Shown here: piece by piece, positions 29,581 to 39,359 of the stretch
Layout: every line of letters starts with the position of its first letter
Position numbering within the stretch: position 1 is the stretch's first letter
Assembly (NCBI GenBank): GCA_022571715.1
Contig: JACZXH010000002.1
Location: forward strand, 1 to 64,000
Length of the DNA stretch: 64,000 nucleotides
Source of the DNA: Bacteroidota bacterium
Lineage (GTDB): Bacteria; Bacteroidota; Bacteroidia; Cytophagales; Cyclobacteriaceae
Reading direction: 5' to 3'
Notes under the pieces: generated by a model
Database searches by the model: none
Told to the model about the DNA's origin: nothing
Seen by the model: only the letters and a program-made list of their open reading frames with translations
Translations under genes and position numbers: made by a program

Positions 29581-30354
29581 TCACCACACAATTTCCTCTT
29601 TATTCAAAAACGCCGCAATCCCCCGCCTGCAATCTTTAGTGGCGCGTGCTTTGGCATTCATTTCAGAAGCATAATCAAGTGCTTCATCCAGTCGCATGGA
29701 CTGAACTTCTGCAATCATTTTTTTTGTTATGCCCATAGAGGTAGCTGAGTTTTTTTCAATCAGTTCACGGGCAAATAATTTCACTTTTTCCTCAAGATGG
29801 CCCGCATCTACAATTTTATAGATAAGGTTATTGGATAAGGCATCATCAGCGGTAATCAGCCTGCCACTAACCAACAATTGTCTGGCCCTTGCTTCCCCGA
29901 TCTTCCGCAACAAAAAGACCATGACCAGAGCGGGTATAAATCCAATACGTACTTCCGTATAACCAAATTTTGCCTCCGGTACGGAAAAAGTAAAATCACA
30001 TACCGTAATCAGCCCGCAACCACCGGCAATAGCGTGCCCTTGAATTTGTGCAATTACAGGCTTAGGAAATAAATAAATTTTTAACAGCAATTCTTTAAAC
30101 AACCTGGAGTCGCTCAGGTTTTCTTCATAGGTATTTTGCTGAAGCTGTTGTAAATAATCCAGGTCAGCGCCGGCGCTAAACACACTTCCGTTTGCTCCTA
30201 AAATAACTACCTTTACCGATTCTTCTCTTTCTATCTGGCTGAACGCCTCTTTCAGTTCTGAAACCATTCCCGCACTTAGCGCATTACGTTTTTCTGGCCG
30301 ATTCAGCGTAATGAAGCCAATCCGGTTTTTTACGTTTATTTCTACAAAGTTCAT
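29581..30354 (-). CDS. Enoyl-CoA hydratase/isomerase family protein
   Basis: This 257-aa crotonase-fold protein has ITLNRPEKRNALS, SAGADLDYLQQL (first oxyanion-hole loop), and AIAGGCGLITVCDFTFS (second loop). It has the Glu-bearing segment GYTEVRIGFIPA. In related Bacteroidota proteins the annotation is often methylglutaconyl-CoA hydratase of leucine degradation, but substrate cannot be read here. It lies 74 bp downstream of comEC on the same strand and may share its transcript, without an obvious functional link. Confidence 0.88.
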   Translation of the reverse strand: MNFVEINVKNRIGFITLNRPEKRNALSAGMVSELKEAFSQIEREESVKVVILGANGSVFSAGADLDYLQQLQQNTYEENLSDSRLFKELLLKIYLFPKPVIAQIQGHAIAGGCGLITVCDFTFSVPEAKFGYTEVRIGFIPALVMVFLLRKIGEARARQLLVSGRLITADDALSNNLIYKIVDAGHLEEKVKLFARELIEKNSATSMGITKKMIAEVQSMRLDEALDYASEMNAKARATKDCRRGIAAFLNKEEIVW

Positions 30355-30428
30355 TTAGATTACATGGTTGGTATGAAAATGAATTTACACAGAGATGCTG
30401 CCAATTAGAAAAACGGGACTGTATAATT

Positions 30429-32504
30429 TCAGCCCGTATCAATTATAAAAGCGCCCTTCTCCTTTACATTATGATATTTGAGTCCTAACCGGTTCAAATC
30501 TCTTACAGCTTGCTGTAAATAATAGAAATCATTGGAACTGTCGAAGATCACCTTTTTAAAGGTAAACAGTTTTTGAAGGTGAGCGAAGTCTTTCACCGCA
30601 TTGTTGGAAATTATAATGTAATCAACCCCGAATGGCCCTTCAGTAATAAATTCGCGATCAGGCGATTTGCTGATGATCAGGAATACGATCTGGCCTGAAC
30701 AGAATATTTCTGTACCGGACAACTTTGTTTTATTAATCGGGAATGACTGTATCGACGCCATATCTGCTGTTGCAAGTCTGAAATTGGCTGTGTGATAAGG
30801 TACTTTTCGATAATCATCTGCATCTACAGCTACCGTATAAGAGGCCAGATGAGTCGCATCAATAATGTCAATGACGGTTACTCCGGGAACATCATATACA
30901 ATTATCCAATGCTGGTTACTTTTGCTGACCTGATCAAAAACAATAGAAAGAATAAAAATAATCCACACTGTAACTGCATAGAACAACCACTTAAACTTTT
31001 TTTCAAAAAGAAAAACCAAAATGCCTGTAATAAACAGGTAAAGCAAAATTACCTGATGTTGGGGAAGGTAAATATCTTTTATATATGCACCGGGAATATT
31101 TTCAATAAATAGTACCGACCTGTTCATAACCCCAATTACAAACCCCAGTCCGGTTGCGAAAACTGCTGATATTAAGCCGAAACCAGCAAAACTGGAGATC
31201 AAAAAAGCCAGTCCTCCTACAAGGATGATCCCGGCAGATGGAACAACAATTAGGTTTGATATAAAAAACAATAATGGGTAATTATGAAAATAGTATAATA
31301 CCAAAGGTAAAGTAAGAATCTGGGCTGCAATACCTACCGACGTAAGACTCCATATTTTTTCAAAAACCTTGTATTTTGAAGCAAAAAGGCTGTTTATTGA
31401 AGGGTACAACCAGACAATTCCTATCACGGCAAGGTACGACAACTGAAAACCCACATTGAACAGTTGCATCGGATTAATGATCAAAAGCACAAAAGCTGAA
31501 AAAGCAATGGTATTGAAAATGTTGGGTGTACGGTAGAAATATTGTCCTATGCTGATGATAGAAAACATCAGCGCGGCACGCGTTACGGAAGGTGAAAGAC
31601 CTGCTATTGCGGCATAGATCCAGAGTATAATGACTGTGAGTAATACAAATCCGGTTGTTTTACGGTATTTCCTGAAAATCAACAACAGAAAACCGTATAA
31701 AATCCCCAGATGTAATCCTGAAATAGCCAGTATGTGCATGGCTCCGGTATGTGCATAAGCCTGCATTAATTCATCGCTCACATCTCCCCGTACTCCCAAT
31801 AGCAGCGCTTTGGCTATGCCCTGGTGGTCCGGGTTAGTTATTTTTTCAGTTATAGCCGTGATGCCAAAATTCCTGATTTGATTGATAAGTGCAATAATCC
31901 GGTTGGGCTCACTTTGTCCGATGACCAGATAATCTTCATGCCTGAGAAAATGCCTATGGAAAATATTCTTGTTTGCCAGATACATCTTGTAATCAAACTC
32001 TTTGGGATTTCCAGGCGGTTCAACCAGAGCGGGAGGTGTGGTTATCATAAGCTTTGTACCATACCTGATGGAAGAATCACTTGCAGGAACATAAAGCAAT
32101 ACCCTGCCAAAAACCCTTTTCCAGTCTTTTGGGGTACTTGCCTCCGTAACCTCCATAATTACTTTCTGGAAATTTTTAGTTTGTTCAGGCCAGGAATCAA
32201 TGGTGCCCGTATAATGTTCCATTGGGTAGTTCGAAAAGTGAAATTTTGAATGATCTTGTTGAAACAGATAGGTTCTGGCCATGCCGAAAAGGCAAATCAG
32301 GCTGAGGGCAACAACACCAACAACCGGATTAAGACTAAAAAATTGCTTATTACCTGCAGTAAGGAGTACAATATAAAGTGTTGCAACTGCTCCAATGAGT
32401 ATCACGGAAATCAACAGGTCCAGATGGAACTGTACCGCTATTAATATGCCGACAATATAGGCAGGTGTAAAGCGTACAAATGGATATTTTAGCCAATGGA
32501 GCAT
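30429..32504 (-). CDS. comEC: ComEC/Rec2 family DNA uptake channel
   Basis: This 691-aa polytopic protein has an N-terminal DUF4131 region with two helices. The competence domain follows (AHTGAMHILAISGLHLGILYGF, about residue 250, then SPSVTRAALMF), then many membrane helices to about residue 520. The C-terminal part (DVGQGD-like region) is a degenerate metallo-beta-lactamase-type domain (IVYDVPGVTVIDII) without a clear zinc motif. ComEC moves single-stranded DNA across the inner membrane in transformation. No other competence genes are adjacent. Confidence 0.9.
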   Translation of the reverse strand: MLHWLKYPFVRFTPAYIVGILIAVQFHLDLLISVILIGAVATLYIVLLTAGNKQFFSLNPVVGVVALSLICLFGMARTYLFQQDHSKFHFSNYPMEHYTGTIDSWPEQTKNFQKVIMEVTEASTPKDWKRVFGRVLLYVPASDSSIRYGTKLMITTPPALVEPPGNPKEFDYKMYLANKNIFHRHFLRHEDYLVIGQSEPNRIIALINQIRNFGITAITEKITNPDHQGIAKALLLGVRGDVSDELMQAYAHTGAMHILAISGLHLGILYGFLLLIFRKYRKTTGFVLLTVIILWIYAAIAGLSPSVTRAALMFSIISIGQYFYRTPNIFNTIAFSAFVLLIINPMQLFNVGFQLSYLAVIGIVWLYPSINSLFASKYKVFEKIWSLTSVGIAAQILTLPLVLYYFHNYPLLFFISNLIVVPSAGIILVGGLAFLISSFAGFGLISAVFATGLGFVIGVMNRSVLFIENIPGAYIKDIYLPQHQVILLYLFITGILVFLFEKKFKWLFYAVTVWIIFILSIVFDQVSKSNQHWIIVYDVPGVTVIDIIDATHLASYTVAVDADDYRKVPYHTANFRLATADMASIQSFPINKTKLSGTEIFCSGQIVFLIISKSPDREFITEGPFGVDYIIISNNAVKDFAHLQKLFTFKKVIFDSSNDFYYLQQAVRDLNRLGLKYHNVKEKGAFIIDTG

Positions 32505-32804
32505 ATGGACTATTTATTTTGAATTTCAAATTAAAAAATATTCAAACAAATCCCCCGCTATCAGTCAGAATGTATATTTTGATAAAACCGAAAGAACCCT
32601 GTCTGGTTGCCTTTACTCTCCCTCCAGATCAGTGCAATGGGCGGGCATTAAATGCTGATAATTTGCTGAATTCAAACTTGACGACACGGATATTTTGCAA
32701 TTTTGAGCACAAAGCGAGGCAATGGCTGTCAGGAGGTTGATTTTTGTCAACCCAGTAAGAAATTGATTGTAACAATTACAAAAAAATCTAAGAGGATGTG
32801 TCAC
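32505..32804. other. Intergenic region, nothing recognised
   Basis: These 300 bp between the start of comEC and the 3' end of the serine hydrolase are both on the minus-strand side. Small ORFs on both strands lack motifs. Confidence 0.5.
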
Positions 32805-33965
32805 TCACTCCATACTATCAATCACCAGTTTTACCATCTCCCCCATGTTTGGTGGGTTAAGCCAACGGGTTACGATTACCAGATCATGCTTTTCGTCCAC
32901 TACAATATAATTTCCTCCAAAACCTGCCGCATAATAAATTGTATTGGGCACGCCTTCTATTTGCCGACTGCCCTTGTTGAGCCACCACATATACCCGTAG
33001 CTTTCATTAGCGTTGGAAGGCTGTTGCACCATTTCCACCCATTTTTCGGAGATCAATTGTTTTCCATTCCAGTTACCTTTTCGCAGAAACAAAAGTCCGA
33101 ACCGGGCATGATCCATGGTGCTTATAAAAACACCTCCTCCGGAATGTCCACCACCGCTCACCGACTGCATTTTAATACCATCCACGTTTACCCACGAAGA
33201 TTCGTACCCATACCAACGCCAGGTAGATGAGGCCCCGATGGGGTCCATAATTTTTTCTTTCAGCACCATGGGTAACGGTTTTCGCCAGACCTGAAGTAGC
33301 GAATAGGCAAGTACATTTACTCTGACGTCGTTGTATTTGAAATTCGTACCCGGCTCTTTAAGCTCACGGTATTTCCAGTCATCAATACCACCTTCTTTTT
33401 GCGGTCTGTCACCCCAGTCGGGCATTCCAAACAGGACACCCGACCAGTCTGATGACTGATTCAGCAGGTGGTGCCAGGTAATGTTTGAATTGTGTTCACC
33501 TTCAAATGTGCCGTCCCATACATATTGATCAACATGATCATTCACATCGGTAATTAATCCGTCATCGAGCGCCAGACCTGCCACTGAGGACAGGTAACTT
33601 TTGGTTACACTGAATGTCATATCCACGCGATTTAAATCTCCCCACCGGGCAATGATGTACCCGTCTTTAATTATCATGCCCGCTGGTCCGCCTCTCTTTT
33701 TGGTAGGCCCGGAAATTTTATGATATGGTTCATGCGCAAATCCCTCTAATATCGCGATACGCAGGTCGTGAACTCCGGTGTATTCGTTTGATTTGGCAAA
33801 TTCCACAGCCATAGACAGCTTTTTTGCATCAACGCCAAGCTCCTGAGGCGATCTGAACTCCCATTTATTTCCTTTTGGCGGGTAATACTTGTGCTGAGAA
33901 AATAATTGTAACGATGACAAAAAAACCAGCACCAGGATAATAAGTTGTGATTTAATATTTTTCAT
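32805..33965 (-). CDS. Beta-lactamase-related serine hydrolase (class C/S12-like), secreted
   Basis: This 386-aa protein has a signal peptide (IILVLVFLSSLQLFSQ). The SxxK nucleophile motif is FSVTKSYLSS (about residue 127), then HHLLNQSSDW and the later GGGHSGGGVFIS block corresponding to the KTG-like triad position. These enzymes include esterases, D-aminopeptidases and penicillin-recognising proteins. Nothing indicates antibiotic resistance. Periplasmic or extracellular action is inferred. No neighbouring gene hints at a substrate. Confidence 0.87.
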   Translation of the reverse strand: MKNIKSQLIILVLVFLSSLQLFSQHKYYPPKGNKWEFRSPQELGVDAKKLSMAVEFAKSNEYTGVHDLRIAILEGFAHEPYHKISGPTKKRGGPAGMIIKDGYIIARWGDLNRVDMTFSVTKSYLSSVAGLALDDGLITDVNDHVDQYVWDGTFEGEHNSNITWHHLLNQSSDWSGVLFGMPDWGDRPQKEGGIDDWKYRELKEPGTNFKYNDVRVNVLAYSLLQVWRKPLPMVLKEKIMDPIGASSTWRWYGYESSWVNVDGIKMQSVSGGGHSGGGVFISTMDHARFGLLFLRKGNWNGKQLISEKWVEMVQQPSNANESYGYMWWLNKGSRQIEGVPNTIYYAAGFGGNYIVVDEKHDLVIVTRWLNPPNMGEMVKLVIDSME

Positions 33966-34061
33966 TTAAGGCAAGATTGTACATTGTCTGAACGATTCAC
34001 GGATGTGAATTTATTCACTTTTTATAATTAATTAAAAGGTAACCAATATTAGCTACGCCTT

Positions 34062-35012
34062 TCAACTTTTTTCGCCATGACTTTTATCGTAGGCAGAAAT
34101 GATATCCTTCACAATCCGGTGTCGTATTACATCATGTCCTCTGAACTGGACAAACCCTATATCCTTAACGGATTGAAGTACTTCGACGGCTTCGATCAAT
34201 CCTGATTTTTGATTTTTCGGGAGGTCAGTCTGTGTGGTATCCCCGGTTACGATCACTTTGGAGCTGGGACCCATTCGGGTAAGAAACATTTTGATCTGCA
34301 TGGGAGTTGTATTCTGTGCCTCATCCAGCAGAATGAATGCGTTATCCAGCGTCCGGCCTCGCATATAGGCCAATGGGGCTATCTCAATGATCCTATTCTC
34401 TTCGTAATATTTAAGTTTTTCTGCAGGCACCATATCATCAAGGGCATCATACACCGGTCTCAGATACGGATCGATTTTCTCCCTCAGATCACCAGGCAGA
34501 AAACCGAGATTCTCACCTGCCTCTACGGCCGGCCTCGTAATAATTATTTTTTTTACTTCTTTGTTTTTCAGCGCCTTCACGGCAAGCGCAACAGAAATAT
34601 ATGTTTTCCCCGTGCCGGCAGGCCCAAGGGCAAATACAAGGTCATTTTCTTTACAGAGATTAACCAATTTCTGCTGATTGATGGTTTTTGCCTTGATCAG
34701 ATTACCATGCGTGCCATATATCAATACTTCTTCACTTGAAGGCATCCTGGGAGTAAGTTCTCCCTCATTCAAACAATTTTTCACCGTATCGGCAGACAAC
34801 ATACCAGATTCATTAAAATGGTCAATGAGTTTGAGTATCACCTGATTAATCTTAATTACATCGGTGGGGTTTCCTTTTATGTGTATAGTACTGCCTCTTG
34901 AAATTATTTTACTGGTAGGAAAGGCCGTAGCTACCGCTTTAATATTCTTATTCTGAACACCTAGAAATTCGGTAAGAGAAATATTTTCTATCTGAATTGT
35001 TTTTTCAACCAA
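34062..35012 (-). CDS. PhoH family ATPase
   Basis: This 316-aa protein has an N-terminal KH-like/PhoH-N region (about residues 20-80) and the PhoH ATPase domain. That domain carries Walker A in FALGPAGTGKTYISVALAV, ITRPAVEAGENLGFLPGD, and Walker B LLDEAQNTTPMQIKMFLTRMG with VTGDTTQTDLP. Family members are cytoplasmic ATPases with links to RNA metabolism; the exact role is unsettled. It is divergent from the SAM-hydroxide adenosyltransferase, with 171 bp of very A+T-rich spacer holding both promoters. Confidence 0.93.
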   Translation of the reverse strand: MVEKTIQIENISLTEFLGVQNKNIKAVATAFPTSKIISRGSTIHIKGNPTDVIKINQVILKLIDHFNESGMLSADTVKNCLNEGELTPRMPSSEEVLIYGTHGNLIKAKTINQQKLVNLCKENDLVFALGPAGTGKTYISVALAVKALKNKEVKKIIITRPAVEAGENLGFLPGDLREKIDPYLRPVYDALDDMVPAEKLKYYEENRIIEIAPLAYMRGRTLDNAFILLDEAQNTTPMQIKMFLTRMGPSSKVIVTGDTTQTDLPKNQKSGLIEAVEVLQSVKDIGFVQFRGHDVIRHRIVKDIISAYDKSHGEKS

Positions 35013-35183
35013 ATTAATTGCGCTTTAAGTGATACGGTTAATTAATAGTAATAATACACCTGATTTGAAGGCGGAAAAATTGCAATATATTATTCGTAAT
35101 ATCAGAATGTAATTTATCGTTTTATAGAGCAAATTTTAATTATTTTTGCTTTTGTAAAAATACGCATTTTTTTAAAAGGGTAC

Positions 35184-35957
35184 ATGGCGCTGATAACATT
35201 TTTATCTGACTTTGGGCTGAAAGACCACTATGTAGCTGCAGTAAAAGCCTGCATTCTCCGTATCAATTCGGGCCTTCAGATTGTTGATATCAGTCATGAA
35301 ATAGCCCCCTGCAACCTGGCCCAGGCTTCATTTACCCTGCAGGCTGTTTTTAGGGACTTTCCGGAAGGCTCGGTGCATTTGGTAGCTGTTAATTCTTCTA
35401 ACGGGCCCGATGATAAATTTCTTGCACTAAAATTGGAAGAACATTTTTTCCTCGGAAATGACAACGGACTATGGGGGCTTATCAGCAAAAGCGAATCTTC
35501 ACATGTTGTTGACATAAATTCACTGAAACCGCAGCAAACTTCGTTTCCGGCAAAAGATATTCTGGCGCCTGCAGCAGCAAAACTGGCCAGTGGTACGTCG
35601 TTGTTTGATCTTGGCGAGCAGATTAAAACATACAAAAGAATGCTGGACCGCATTGCCCGGGCAACTAAAAAGCAGATTTCAGGCCATGTAATTCATATAG
35701 ACAATTACGGAAACCTTATTACCAACATCCGGTTTGAAGATTTTGCAATTCTGAGCAAGAATAAATCCTATACGGTTACATTCGGAAGGGAATACACCAG
35801 TAATATACAAGGTTCTTATAACGGAGTGGACAGCGGGGATACTTTCTTACTGTTTAATTCCTCTGGTTTGCTGGAAATCGGAATTAACAATGGTCATGCA
35901 GGCCACCTGCTCGGCCTGGGGTTTGACAGTCCGGTAATCATCCAGTTCGAAGAATAA
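35184..35957 (+). CDS. SAM hydroxide adenosyltransferase (DUF62)
   Basis: This 257-aa protein matches the DUF62/fluorinase-like family. It has FLSDFGLKDHYVAAVKACI at the N-terminus with the conserved Asp-x-x-x-x-x-Asp-x-Tyr arrangement, VDISHEIAPCNLAQASFTL, FLGNDNGLW, and the C-terminal HVIHIDNYGNLITNI and GDTFLLFNSSGLLEI. Characterised non-fluorinating members split S-adenosylmethionine with water into adenosine and methionine. Gene is complete; a monooxygenase-fold protein follows on the same strand after 100 bp. Confidence 0.9.
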   Translation: MALITFLSDFGLKDHYVAAVKACILRINSGLQIVDISHEIAPCNLAQASFTLQAVFRDFPEGSVHLVAVNSSNGPDDKFLALKLEEHFFLGNDNGLWGLISKSESSHVVDINSLKPQQTSFPAKDILAPAAAKLASGTSLFDLGEQIKTYKRMLDRIARATKKQISGHVIHIDNYGNLITNIRFEDFAILSKNKSYTVTFGREYTSNIQGSYNGVDSGDTFLLFNSSGLLEIGINNGHAGHLLGLGFDSPVIIQFEE

Positions 35958-36057
35958 TAGATTAGTACAAACTAAGCTTCATGAATTAAGTGAATTATGA
36001 ATATGCATGGGCCAGGAATAGGTCCAGGTTGGAAATAAAGATATAAAAACATGTAGT

Positions 36058-36384
36058 ATGCTGATACGTATTGTAAGAATGACATTTCATGAGGACAAAG
36101 TGGGTGATTTTCTTCGGATCTTCGAAGAGTCGAAACATAAGATCCGGGCATTCCCCGGATGTAGCCACCTTGAACTATACCAGGATTATAACGCCACTCA
36201 TATTTTCTCAACCTATTCATATTGGGATAACGAGGAGGCTATTAATAAATATCGCAATTCCGAATTGTTTAAATCAGTATGGTCCCATACGAAAGCGCTT
36301 TTTGCAGGAAAAACAATGGCATTTTCTTATAAATTAGTGGACGGACCGATTGGCGAAAATCCTGTTTCAAAAGGAATAAATTAA
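36058..36384 (+). CDS. Antibiotic biosynthesis monooxygenase (ABM) domain protein
   Basis: This 108-aa protein forms one ferredoxin-like ABM unit: LIRIVRMTFHEDKVGDFLRIFEE, IRAFPGCSHLELYQDY, FSTYSYWDNEEAINKYRNSELF. These are dimeric alpha/beta-barrel proteins, some oxidising small aromatic substrates without cofactors; many have no known reaction. It has no signal peptide. The gene follows the DUF62 gene on the same strand. Confidence 0.82.
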   Translation: MLIRIVRMTFHEDKVGDFLRIFEESKHKIRAFPGCSHLELYQDYNATHIFSTYSYWDNEEAINKYRNSELFKSVWSHTKALFAGKTMAFSYKLVDGPIGENPVSKGIN

Positions 36385-36571
36385 CCGATTGTCCACCATG
36401 GTGAAACGAAGGTGGGAAGAATCTCACGAATTGTTACACACTTTACTATGAGACAGCCTCGTGTATGGATATCCCAAAACAGGAGCTATGCTTTGTGGAA
36501 GGGCATGGTACAAACAGAAAAATATACTTAATCAGATATATTCGGATATATACTGACATTTAAAAATATTA

Positions 36572-37189
36572 TCAATTGGATATTTCTTTTTTTAACTTAT
36601 CGCCGAAAACGGCTTTAAGCTTTTCAATTTTAGGAGCAATCACATACTGACAGTAAGGCTGTGATCTGTTCAGATCGTAGTACTCCTGATGATAGTTTTC
36701 TGCAGTATAGAAATCCTTGAAGGGTGTTATTTCCGTGACAATCGGATCGCGGAACGCCCCAGATCGGTTGAGTTTGTCTTTGTAATGTTCTGCTAGTTCT
36801 TTTTGCTCTTCATTGTGATAAAATATAGCGGACCGGTACTGGGTGCCAACATCTGCACCCTGCCTGTTAAGTGTGGTCGGATCATGCGTTTTCCAAAAAA
36901 CTTCAAGCAATTCGCTAAAACTTATAACTTCCGGATCGAAAACAACCTGTACCACTTCCGCGTGGCCTGTCCTACCTGCAACCACCTCATTATATGCCGG
37001 ATTTTTAACATTTCCTCCGGAGTACCCTGAAATTGCCGTTTCAACCCCATCGATTCGCTCAAAAATGGCTTCTGTACACCAGAAACACCCTGAACCAAAA
37101 GTTACTGTTTCTTTATTTTTCATAGTTTCCTGTGCGTATATACCAAAGGTAATAAATGAATTCAGCAAAAGTATTGTCCATTTTCTCAT
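36572..37189 (-). CDS. msrA: Peptide-methionine (S)-S-oxide reductase, exported
   Basis: This 205-aa protein has a signal peptide (ILLLNSFITFGIYAQ), then the catalytic GSGCFWCTEAIFERIDGV with the nucleophilic Cys35. YSGGNVKNPAYNEV, GHAEVVQV, and the C-terminal AENYHQEYYDLN and QPYC follow. It reduces S-sulfoxides of methionine in oxidised proteins, here probably in the periplasm. No msrB is adjacent. It lies 45 bp downstream of the SulP transporter gene. Confidence 0.94.
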   Translation of the reverse strand: MRKWTILLLNSFITFGIYAQETMKNKETVTFGSGCFWCTEAIFERIDGVETAISGYSGGNVKNPAYNEVVAGRTGHAEVVQVVFDPEVISFSELLEVFWKTHDPTTLNRQGADVGTQYRSAIFYHNEEQKELAEHYKDKLNRSGAFRDPIVTEITPFKDFYTAENYHQEYYDLNRSQPYCQYVIAPKIEKLKAVFGDKLKKEISN

Positions 37190-37234
37190 GATATAGTATA
37201 TGCAATTTTAAGCGAAAGGTTTCATTTATTTAAA

Positions 37235-38986
37235 TTAATTTACAGATGTTTCTCTCTTACATTCATTAAAAATCCTGAATTCACAACTTTCACAAATGCT
37301 TTTAACCAATTGAGGAAATATTTTTTCGATCGCTTTCTCCTTGTATGGAAATATATTTTCCTCTCCAATTTCATCTATATATCCACCCTTTTCGAGCACA
37401 TTTTTTACAGATATTGTTAAGCTGCTGAGATATAACGCACCACCCTTTGCCCTGAGACTTATGGCTTCATTTGCCAATAATTCCGCACCGGCTACATCCA
37501 GCAGGTTTACGCCGCTGCATACAATCAGAATATGTCTGTAAACAAGCTTTTCTTCTGCCAGACGACCGGCTATATGATCAACCGATCCGAAAAAGATCGA
37601 ACCGTCAATCCTCAAAATCTTCAACTGAGGACATTCCTGGAGGTGTTCCCTTTTTGCATTGGTGAACTTTCTTCGCAAGTGTTTCGGGTCAGGCGCCATC
37701 GCCACAATGCTTGGACGCGATGTTCTTTGCAGGTAAAAAATCAGCGAAAAAATAACACCCAGATATATGGCATATTCAAGATCCAGGAAAATAGTCGAAA
37801 AAAAAGTGATTAAAAGTACAGAAGTTTCGCGCTTACTGGCTCTCAGGATTTGCCTGATATAATGAAAATCAATTATATTGTAAGCAACCAGCAAAATAAT
37901 TCCTCCCATAGCCGGTATCGGCAGATATGCGGTCAGCGGAGCAATAAAAAGCAAGGATGCCATAAGAATAAATGCTGCAAAAATGGCAGCCATAGGAGTT
38001 TTAGCTCCAGCCTGATAATTAACACCCGATCGTGTAAATGAGCCTGACCCGGCATAACAAGAAAAAAAGCTTCCCACCATATTGGATAACCCCTGCCCGA
38101 TAAATTCCTGATTGCCGTCAATTCGCTGTCCCGACCGTGTTCCGATAGATCGTGCGATTGCAACCGCTTCAATTAACCCAAGCAAGGCAATAGCAAACGC
38201 ATTGGGGGCAAGTTCTTTTATGGTAGATAAATTCAGTACTGGTACCGCAAATGGCGGCAGATGCGACGGCAATTCGCCTACCAGCATAACGCCGTGGGCT
38301 TCACTGCCAATAAAATAACTCAATAAACTTCCTGCCACCATGGCAATCAATAGATTCGGCCACATTGGGCTTATTTTTTTAATTATGATGGCTGTTGTAA
38401 GCGTGGTAATGGCAATCAATAAAACATATATATTTATATCTCCTAAATGTGTGCCGATCATATACCATGTATCCTTAAAAGAAGTTCCCCCTGTGATTTG
38501 AAATCCGAAAATATGATTCAACTGGCTTGTAGCAATTAGCAATGCCGCACCTGCAGTAAATCCAATCACCACCGAGTGTGATACGAAGTTTATGAGTGTA
38601 CCCAAACGCGACAATCCTAATACAAACTGGATTAATCCGGCCATAAATGTAAGGGCAAGGGCCAGCCGAACAAAATCAGCTGATGACGGCTCTGCAAACT
38701 GGCTGATTGCCGCGAAAATAACGATGGAAATAGCTGTGGTCGGACCCGAAATCAGATGCCTGGATGATCCGAATAGCGCTGCCACCACCGGAGTGACCAT
38801 GGCGGTATATAATCCATATACCGGAGGCAAACCTGCGATCATGGCAAATGCCACACCCTGAGGCAACACAATCACTGCACCTGTAATCCCGGCTAACAAA
38901 TCAGATTTCAGTGATTGCTTTGTGATGCTTTTACCCCAAACCAGAAAAGGGAATAGTTGATATATTAAGTTCTTTTTCAAAAACAA
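37235..38986 (-). CDS. SulP family anion transporter with STAS domain
   Basis: This 583-aa protein has the SulP signature LKSDLLAGITGAVIVLPQGVAFAMIAGLPPVYGLY and about 11-12 membrane helices. A C-terminal STAS domain follows (about 435-560: LKILRIDGSIFFGSVDHI, ILIVCSGVNLLDVAGAELL). Members carry sulfate, bicarbonate or other anions, coupled to Na+ or H+. The substrate cannot be read. The remains of an Fe-S gene lie just upstream. Confidence 0.92.
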   Translation of the reverse strand: MFLKKNLIYQLFPFLVWGKSITKQSLKSDLLAGITGAVIVLPQGVAFAMIAGLPPVYGLYTAMVTPVVAALFGSSRHLISGPTTAISIVIFAAISQFAEPSSADFVRLALALTFMAGLIQFVLGLSRLGTLINFVSHSVVIGFTAGAALLIATSQLNHIFGFQITGGTSFKDTWYMIGTHLGDINIYVLLIAITTLTTAIIIKKISPMWPNLLIAMVAGSLLSYFIGSEAHGVMLVGELPSHLPPFAVPVLNLSTIKELAPNAFAIALLGLIEAVAIARSIGTRSGQRIDGNQEFIGQGLSNMVGSFFSCYAGSGSFTRSGVNYQAGAKTPMAAIFAAFILMASLLFIAPLTAYLPIPAMGGIILLVAYNIIDFHYIRQILRASKRETSVLLITFFSTIFLDLEYAIYLGVIFSLIFYLQRTSRPSIVAMAPDPKHLRRKFTNAKREHLQECPQLKILRIDGSIFFGSVDHIAGRLAEEKLVYRHILIVCSGVNLLDVAGAELLANEAISLRAKGGALYLSSLTISVKNVLEKGGYIDEIGEENIFPYKEKAIEKIFPQLVKSICESCEFRIFNECKRETSVN

Positions 38987-39043
38987 AATTTAAGACAAAT
39001 TAAAAAGGCCGACAGAAAATGCTGCTCAATCCGCTACATTTAT

Positions 39044-39154
39044 TTATTCAGGTAAAATGACACCTAGAGGAACATCATGTTCTGATTTACAGGCAACCGT
39101 ACAGGCGTGACATCCGATACATTTCCTGTTGTCGATAATAAAACCGTATTTCAT
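39044..39154 (-). pseudogene. Remnant of 4Fe-4S ferredoxin-type electron-transfer subunit (N-terminal 36 aa)
   Basis: Minus-strand ATG at 39154 opens a 36-residue frame beginning MKYGFIIDNRKCIGCHACTV. It has the full CxxCxxCxxxC cluster motif and continues to EHDVPLGV. This is the start of the large Fe-S subunit family of molybdopterin oxidoreductases (NrfC/HybA-like dicluster proteins). The frame then ends at ILPE-stop, where the family should continue for about 200 residues. It is too short for the track. A tiny functional ferredoxin is less likely than a 3' deletion, given the other remnants in this locus. Confidence 0.75.
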
Positions 39155-39359
39155 ATTATGAGGATCATTTTTATCAGGTTATATATTTTCAATGAAGGGT
39201 TACCAAGTTATTCAAAAAATTGAACATATGAAAGAATGCCAGGCAGGTGTTAGCGAAGGATCTGTTAATATTAAAACAGGGTGGCGACTAGACAGATACT
39301 ACCCACGCCGTGGTGTGGTCACAATGACAGGAAATGAAGTCAGCCGATTTAAGTTGTGG

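Noticed and set aside
32703-33230. 175-aa plus-strand ORF
   Set aside because: Antisense to the serine hydrolase, whose frame is clear.
32805-33965. Serine hydrolase as an antibiotic-resistance beta-lactamase
   Set aside because: It has the S12 fold motif only; residues do not match known resistance enzymes and the family has many esterases.
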